Source: Clostridia bacterium (GTDB taxonomy: Bacteria > Bacillota > Clostridia > Oscillospirales > Acutalibacteraceae). From it: a stretch of DNA of 6,696 nucleotides. Within the stretch, counting starts at the first letter, position 1; the number at the start of each line of letters is the position of its first letter. The position numbers and the translations under genes are program-made. The notes beneath the pieces are model-generated. The model was given only the letters and a program-made list of their open reading frames with translations, was not told the DNA's origin and did no database searches. The stretch is taken from positions 1 through 6,696 of the forward strand of contig JAILDS010000231.1 in NCBI GenBank assembly GCA_024689165.1. Reading direction: 5' to 3'. Positions 1 through 4,800 of the stretch are shown one piece after another.

Positions 1-131
1 TAGACCGCCGCCCGGACGCGGCTGCTGCCGTAAACGCGGCATCTTATCAGGGTCAGCGCCAGCATAAGCGCAAAACCGACCGCGTATGTCGCGTAATAGA
101 AGAATATACGCCTTAAAACGTCTTCGAACAC
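1..131 (-). CDS. Small membrane protein, 5' part only (cut by left window edge)
   Basis: This is an open minus-strand frame that starts with GTG at 131 and runs off the left edge after 43 codons. The start is decided by an AAAGGAG ribosome-binding site (plus-strand 141-147) followed by a 9-nt spacer. The visible protein begins VFEDVLRRIFFYYATYAVG and continues into one hydrophobic stretch, about residues 9-29. Basic residues follow (RCRVYGSSRVR), as expected for one membrane helix with a positively charged flank. No family is recognisable. The last visible bases are TA, so the next codon could be Tyr or a stop, and the whole product might be only 43 residues. The frame stays open upstream to about 233, and another GTG (185-183) would add 18 residues, but it has no good ribosome-binding site. 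The gene is divergent from the plus-strand genes. I am fairly sure it is coding and ignorant of its function. Confidence 0.6.
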   Translation of the reverse strand, partial: MFEDVLRRIFFYYATYAVGFALMLALTLIRCRVYGSSRVRAAV

Positions 132-140
132 GGCCTCACG

Positions 141-147
141 CTCCTTT
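141..147 (-). promoter_or_regulatory. Ribosome-binding site deciding the GTG start at 131
   Basis: The plus-strand CTCCTTT reads AAAGGAG on the minus strand. It lies 9 nt before the GTG at 131-129. It is a near-perfect anti-16S match and is the main reason for preferring this GTG over the in-frame one at 185-183. Confidence 0.65.
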
Positions 148-280
148 CGGTCTTCCGGAAACAGTCTGTGATCTGCGGTCTGCACGCTATCGGAATTCCG
201 TGAATTGTTTAAATGTGTTCCGTATTGTACTATTTAAGTGAGATTATGATAGATTAACTATAATTCTCATTGGTTATTAT

Positions 281-308
281 TTTATATTTATCTGACGGTA
301 TTCGTCAA
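281..308 (-). promoter_or_regulatory. Candidate sigma-70/sigma-A type promoter for the leftward gene
   Basis: Read on the minus strand, TTGACG (308-303) is followed after 16 nt by TATAAA (286-281). Each hexamer matches its consensus at five of six positions, within AT-rich DNA. Transcription would start near 273-275 and give a leader of roughly 140 nt before the GTG at 131. The -35 box overlaps a short palindrome, TGACG-N5-CGTCA (293-307), that could be an operator. This rests on motif match alone. Confidence 0.45.
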
Positions 309-325
309 TCGTTTTCTTACGCCGA

Positions 326-353
326 TGCACATATATGAAAAAGTGTGCATAAT
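326..353 (+). promoter_or_regulatory. Candidate promoter with overlapping dyad for the 403-1585 gene pair
   Basis: TGCACA (326-331, four of six -35 matches) is separated by 16 nt from CATAAT (348-353, five of six -10 matches). This would place transcription start near 360, about 40 nt before the ATG at 403. A perfect 7-bp inverted repeat, ATGCACA (325-331) and TGTGCAT (344-350) with a 12-nt spacer, covers the -35 box and the start of the -10 box, as an operator for a dimeric repressor would. No run of T follows the right arm, so it is not a terminator. The promoter call is weak; the inverted repeat is directly visible. Confidence 0.3.
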
Positions 354-402
354 CGTTTGATCTTACAGTGACATCTTCTCCCGTAGCAGTTGGGTTTCCG
401 AT

Positions 403-810
403 ATGAAAATCAGAAAAAAATACAGGAATGCAATGACGCTCCTCGGCGCCGCGCTGGCGTGCGCGGTCGGCGGCTGGCTTTACGCGTTAGTCGCAAAGGG
501 CACTTCCGCCACGCTCATCGCTACGGTCCCGCTTGTAGCTGCGGTGCTGGCGATCCGGATCGTTCACGACCGGTTCTGCAGGAACGGTTATTACGGCAAA
601 AAACAGGCGATAGCATTTTATACGGCATGTAAAGCGAACGGTATCTCCCGAATAAGATCCTCTCCGATCGCGGATTGCGACCGTATTTATCATGAACAGG
701 TCGCCGACGTCGATCTCGGCCCCGAAAAAAAGCGGCTGACCGTTTACGAGCAGATTTTCAACGAGGGGAAAAACTTAAGCAAAAAGGAGAAAGACCGAAA
801 TGCTTCCTGA
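403..810 (+). CDS. Unrecognised 135-residue protein with two membrane helices
   Basis: I do not recognise this protein. It has a basic start (KIRKKYR, residues 2-8), then two hydrophobic segments, about 11-31 and 36-54, joined by a short loop. The remaining 80 residues are hydrophilic and rich in Arg, Lys, Asp and Glu. The positive N-terminus suggests that both ends lie in the cytoplasm, forming a helical hairpin with a cytoplasmic tail. An in-frame stop at 358-360 limits upstream extension. ATG 403 lacks an obvious ribosome-binding site. ATG 433 (residue 11) has a weak AGGA five bases upstream but would remove the basic N-terminus, so I keep 403. The stop TGA (808-810) lies inside the next gene, an 11-bp overlap that implies translational coupling to the Lgt-like protein. 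The two may work at the same membrane, but no function can be assigned from sequence. Confidence 0.7.
   Translation: MKIRKKYRNAMTLLGAALACAVGGWLYALVAKGTSATLIATVPLVAAVLAIRIVHDRFCRNGYYGKKQAIAFYTACKANGISRIRSSPIADCDRIYHEQVADVDLGPEKKRLTVYEQIFNEGKNLSKKEKDRNAS
784..789 (+). promoter_or_regulatory. Ribosome-binding site of the Lgt-like gene
   Basis: AAGGAG lies 10 nt before the ATG at 800. It sits inside the 3' end of the preceding gene, so ribosomes finishing that gene pass over it. This fits coupled translation and supports 800 as the start. Confidence 0.6.
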
Positions 811-1585
811 ATATAAGTTTTTGGGTATCACGTTATATTATTGGGGTTATATCCTCGCTTTCGCCGCGGATTTCCTTTTCAATCTTCTGTGGTACCGCAA
901 GAAATTCGGTTTCGGAAAACTGAAAGCGTTTCTTTCCACCGCGCTGGTCATCCCGCTGGGCTACGGACTGATCCTCGTCATGTCCCTTGTGCATAAAGGC
1001 GGCGTCAACTGGGTGCGGGCGGTGCTGTTCATCCCGTTGGCTGTCTACATCATCTGCCTTATCTTAAAGACCAATTACGCCAAGACCTTCGATTTCCTGA
1101 CTCCGACCGCCTGTATCAATCACGGCGTATCTCATATCTTCTGTATTTTCCAGGGCTGCTGCTACGGTTACCCCGCCGAGCACGGCGTCTGGAACGAGGA
1201 TCAGCACGCCACGCTGTTCCCCATCCAGCTGGTGGAGGCGGCGTCGATCCTGCTGATCTGCCTGTTCATCGTACTGTACGCGAAAAAGCGCGATTACAAC
1301 ACCCACGGCGTCGCCTACGGGCAGCACCTCCTGCTGTTCGGGCTTACCCGCTTCATCTATGAGTTTTTCCGGGACAATACCGCCGTCCGCTGGGAGCTCT
1401 CCCAGTTCCAGTATTATTGCATCGCGGAATTCGCCCTGGGCCTCATCGGTCTGATCGTTGTTTACGCCGCCCTTAAAAACAAGCCGCTGCAGGAAAAGCA
1501 TCCGCTGCTGTTCAGGGAGGATATCGACGAGTGGACGCGGCTGAAGATGCTGTTCGGGAGAAAAAAGAGCGGCGCCGCGGCGTGA
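800..1585 (+). CDS. Prolipoprotein diacylglyceryl transferase (Lgt) superfamily membrane protein
   Basis: True Lgt moves a diacylglyceryl group from phosphatidylglycerol to the lipobox cysteine of prolipoproteins at the cytoplasmic membrane. This 261-residue polytopic protein is of about family length. It shows Lgt landmarks in order: YYWGYILAF near the N-terminus (residues 13-21), a GG after the second helix (67-68), the signature region with FQGCCYG (117-123), the FPIQLVEA motif (140-147), and RFIYEFFR (184-191) before the last helix. Compared by eye with E. coli Lgt, Arg239 and Glu243 correspond to Arg184 and Glu188, and Gly154 to Gly123. However, Arg143, Asn146 and Glu151 are replaced by His112, Cys115 and Cys120, and the position of His103 appears to be Lys66. 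The C-terminal tail, from about 226, is charged and probably cytoplasmic. Superfamily membership is fairly secure. Actual Lgt activity is doubtful, so no lgt symbol is given. The gene overlaps its upstream neighbour by 11 bp. Confidence 0.8.
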   Translation: MLPEYKFLGITLYYWGYILAFAADFLFNLLWYRKKFGFGKLKAFLSTALVIPLGYGLILVMSLVHKGGVNWVRAVLFIPLAVYIICLILKTNYAKTFDFLTPTACINHGVSHIFCIFQGCCYGYPAEHGVWNEDQHATLFPIQLVEAASILLICLFIVLYAKKRDYNTHGVAYGQHLLLFGLTRFIYEFFRDNTAVRWELSQFQYYCIAEFALGLIGLIVVYAALKNKPLQEKHPLLFREDIDEWTRLKMLFGRKKSGAAA

Positions 1586-1599
1586 GCGCGGTTTCTCCC
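1556..1599 (+). terminator. Bulged hairpin spanning the Lgt-like stop codon; possible terminator
   Basis: GGGAGAAA (1556-1563) pairs perfectly with TTTCTCCC (1592-1599). Stacked inside it, CCGCG (1575-1579) pairs with CGCGG (1587-1591) across a 7-nt loop. Together they make a 13-bp stem with an 11-nt bulge on the left side only. The stop codon (1583-1585) lies in the loop. There is no T-run downstream, so this is not a standard intrinsic terminator. It could terminate weakly, stabilise the 3' end of the message, or be fortuitous because it overlaps coding sequence. Confidence 0.3.
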
Positions 1600-1615
1600 T
1601 AATCAAACTGTTCCC

Positions 1616-1644
1616 TTGCGCTGTCGAAGCGGATCCGATATTAA
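1616..1644 (+). promoter_or_regulatory. Weak candidate promoter for the giant gene
   Basis: TTGCGC (1616-1621) and TATTAA (1639-1644) are separated by 17 nt, the ideal spacing, but match consensus at only three and four of six positions. A start near 1650 would give a leader of about 60 nt ending in an A-rich stretch. It is noted because the 126-nt gap and the hairpin upstream suggest that the giant gene has its own promoter. Confidence 0.2.
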
Positions 1645-1697
1645 GAAGCGGAGACGGCGAAGGATATAGAGGTTATTAAAAAATAAAAATACAAAGA

Positions 1698-1703
1698 AAG
1701 GTG
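1698..1703 (+). promoter_or_regulatory. Ribosome-binding site of the giant exported protein
   Basis: AAGGTG, within AAAGGTGA, lies 8 nt before the ATG at 1712. An A-rich leader (1676-1696), the kind that keeps a message unstructured and well translated, precedes it. A second AAAAGGA at 1704-1710 is too close to the ATG to act. This site fixes the start at 1712. Confidence 0.65.
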
Positions 1704-1711
1704 AAAAGGAC

Positions 1712-1813
1712 ATGAGAACATCCAGAAAGTTCCTCAGCGTACTTCTGAGCGTCGTCATGGTTGTCACGAGTCTTAGCGTGGCGTTCGTTACGATGGTCCC
1801 GACTGCTTACGCC
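1712..1813 (+). other. Signal peptide of the giant protein (residues 1-34)
   Basis: The n-region RTSRK is followed by an uninterrupted hydrophobic core (about residues 7-29). A Pro at 30 then precedes Ala-Tyr-Ala at 32-34, a standard signal peptidase I site, so the mature protein would start APTT. No Cys lies near the cleavage point, which argues against lipoprotein processing. Confidence 0.85.
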
Positions 1814-4800
1814 GCGCCTACTACCGCGGAGTATGACGAGTTGGCCGTGCGCATCAAAACGCTGCGGACGAACACCGCAAACCCGCCGAACGCAAAGCTG
1901 ACCGTGAGCGGCAGCGGAGCGAACCTTTCCGCGAGCTACGACGACTACACCGGAGACATGATCGCCGTCGCGGAACAGTACTACACGATTTTCTCGGGGC
2001 TGAAGCCCACGGGCACAATCAACCAGAGCACGGCCAACCGCACGGCGACGATGATCAACAGCACGATCAAGAGCCAGATGAACAATGGCTCCCGTTTCAC
2101 GGGCGACGAGTTCGACTCCTGGGGTATCGCCGATCTGCTCAATTCGCTGATCGCCAACGCCAACGTCGACTCGTCTACAAACAAAACGAGCGCGCTGACG
2201 GCACCGACGATCACCGTGAAGGTCAACAACAAGCTCGGCATGCTGGCTTACAGCAGCGTTTCTGCACTGCCGAACAGCATAGTGGGTTCTTATACCTACA
2301 CATATGCTCACTCCGACGCCACCTATTCTGACGGTGACAGCTGCAACCCAAAGACGTATCATTACGTAAAGATCGGCACTGTCAGCAGGACGACCGGCGA
2401 CAATATCAGTACCGCCGCGGTCAAAACGCTGAATACGAAGATAGCCGAGCACTCTGCTTATTACGGCTATTCTTTCGCCGAGCTGGTCGCTACTGACGTC
2501 GATACGCTGACCGCAGTCAAGAACGACCTCGAAGCCGCCTACAACGCCGTGGCTTCGGACGTCTACAGCCACTTCTTCTCCGCTTACTATACGGGGGAGT
2601 TGCTCGCGCAGCTTGACGCCGCGATCGCCATCCAGGCCTACATCGGCATCGCCCAGGCGCTTCAGGCGACCACGACGGTGGATATTTCCGGTTACAGCTT
2701 CGATCAGCTTTCCGACTTCTACTTTAATATGGTCGGAAAACTGAACAGCTATAACGACGCCCCCGCAGCCACAAGATCGTTCCTGGAGGAGCAGGGCTAC
2801 GTCGACATGGATGCCGTTAACGCGAAATTCGAGGAAGTCGAAAACGCCTACGAGATCGCTTATCTTCGCGACGAGCTGAAGCCCCGCATCGAGACCGATC
2901 TTGCCACTTACGCGGACTATACCGATGCATGGACCGTCTCCACCGAAGGCGTTGAGGGCATTATCGCCGCCGCCGAGCTGGAGATAGATACCGTCCTCGG
3001 TCTTATGAGCGGCAAAAAGCTCAACAACGTGGTCGCCGTTTTCGGTCCGATCGAAGGCGCCGACACGATCACCGATTACGTCGAAGCCTACAGCGACGCC
3101 ACCTTCGGCGGTACGACGGCTCAGTTCGCCCGCATCCGCGAGGTGAACGACTACAACCTGACATTCAAGCAGTATCAGACGGCATATAACGCCGCCTTTG
3201 CGCCGCTGACGCTGAATGAGACCGAAACTCAGCTGCTCAACATCCTCAGACAGCGCGACAGCTGGTATACCGAGCTGCAGGCGTTCGTCGCCGATCTGGC
3301 GGAGTACGACGCCAACGTCGCGGCATTGATCATGAGCGACGCGGAAGCCGCGATGGAAGACAAGATCGACCGCACCTACGCTGCTCTCAACGCGATCCTG
3401 GAGACCCAGATCGGCGACGCCTGGGCGATCTATCAGACCCAGCTCGACGAGTACGGTCTGCAGATCACCGAAGTCAACCTTGAAACCTATAACACGCTGA
3501 TGACCAGCGTGGGCCGCATCAACGCGGACGTATACGATTTCCTGTACGGGACCGTTAACTTCGATCTTTCCGACGAAACGGTCGCGAAGTACGAGGAGCT
3601 TAAAAACATCGTTCTCGCGCTGCGCAACTGGGATCCCTCCCAGCACCTTTCCGCTTACAGATACAACGCCGAAACGCTTGATCCGATCGTCCGCTACGTC
3701 GACGATTCGGAGGAAGCCCGCGACCGCGATTACGTGGTTACGGACGAATATATGCAGGGCCTTATCGATCAGCTGTCCGCTCTGATCACCGACGGCGGTC
3801 TGGCGGATCTCGGTCTGGATCTTGACCTTTCGACCACGCTGGACGGCGTCTTTGAATCACTGTACACCGACGCGTTCGTCAATACGCTTATGGGCGCTCT
3901 GTATCCCATGCTGTCCGAGCTGGTCAGGGACAAGCTCAACGAACTGGTCGGAAGCTACCTCAGCATGCTCGGCGATCTCGACGACGCGTTCGCGAAGCTG
4001 AACGTAGGTCTGGCGCCGAAAAAAGTCGGAAACTACGTCGACAGCAGCAGGTATCCCGCGATTGCCACCGCGCTCAAGGGCGTTTCCGGCGGATTCATGG
4101 ACGGAGACGGCGAGGGGGACAACTGCTGGACCAGCGCCGAGGCGAGAAACGAGATCTGGCGCGTTGTCGTTGACGACGACGGTAACCAGGTGCTCGACGA
4201 CGACGGCAATCCCACCTACGAGCTGATCTTCGACTGGGGCATCGACGCCGCCGAAGGCACGGAGGCGAAGAAAGAGGCGTTCCTGAACGCCGTCGACGCC
4301 GCCCTGAAGGGCGTGCAGCCTCTGTTCCTTGCGCTGCTTTGCAACAAGGCGGTCCCCACGACTCAGGTCGCGGAAGTTAAGATAATCATCACCGTTGCCA
4401 CCGTTTCTATCGGAATGAAGGCGAACGACGGCTACAACAACACCCTGGCCCCGATCTTTGAGGCCATGGGTGTGACCCCGAGCGCTCTTTACGACGCTAA
4501 AACTTTCACCAGAGTCAGAGATATCTTCGAGTTCGGTCTCATCTCACCCCTTGAGGATCTGTTCTCTCAGATCGCGGCGGACCCGCTCAACAAGATACTT
4601 GAGATACTCCCGACTCTCGCGTTCGCGATCCAGAACAATCTGTTCCTGGATCTTCTGCACAATCTGAAGGTCGACCTCGACGTTCAGGGCGGCGGCTGCG
4701 CGGGCGGTATCATCGACAACCAGCTTCCCGCCGAAGGCGTTTCTATCGACCTGGGCGAACAGCTCAATCTTGCCGATCTGCTCGGTATCGAGACCTTCTA

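Larger units (their letters stand above)
132..402. other. Divergent AT-rich intergenic region
   Basis: This spacer lies between the leftward gene starting at 131 and the rightward gene starting at 403. Bases 200-300 are strikingly AT-rich compared with the flanking genes. It holds the leftward ribosome-binding site and promoter, the candidate rightward promoter and the inverted repeats described in separate entries. A perfect TATAAT at 259-264 on the plus strand has no matching -35 box at normal spacing. I see no tRNA, riboswitch or additional gene here. Confidence 0.6.

Noticed and set aside
259..264. Perfect TATAAT on the plus strand as the main rightward promoter
   Set aside because: No reasonable -35 hexamer occurs 16-18 nt upstream and no TGn extension precedes it. 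The region is AT-rich enough for a chance match.
239..269. Imperfect dyad TGAGATTATGATAG / CTATAATTCTCA
   Set aside because: The arms pair only with two interruptions in AT-rich DNA, which is expected by chance.
433..810. Alternative start at ATG 433 for the two-helix protein
   Set aside because: A weak AGGA lies upstream, but this start removes the basic residues before the first membrane helix that give a sensible topology.
1064..1606. A 180-codon minus-strand frame opposite the Lgt-like gene
   Set aside because: The plus strand carries recognisable Lgt motifs in order, and the minus-strand product shows none of its own.
1712..1813. The giant protein as a lipoprotein substrate of the neighbouring Lgt-like protein
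   Set aside because: The signal peptide ends in Ala-Tyr-Ala with no cysteine at or near the cleavage point, so there is no lipobox.
1676..3646. A 656-codon open frame on the minus strand opposite the giant gene
   Set aside because: It lies wholly antisense to a frame with a signal peptide, good ribosome-binding site and repeat structure. Its translation is a low-complexity Val/Arg/Asp/Gly mix typical of the complement of GC-rich coding DNA, and no ribosome-binding site or fold signal supports it.
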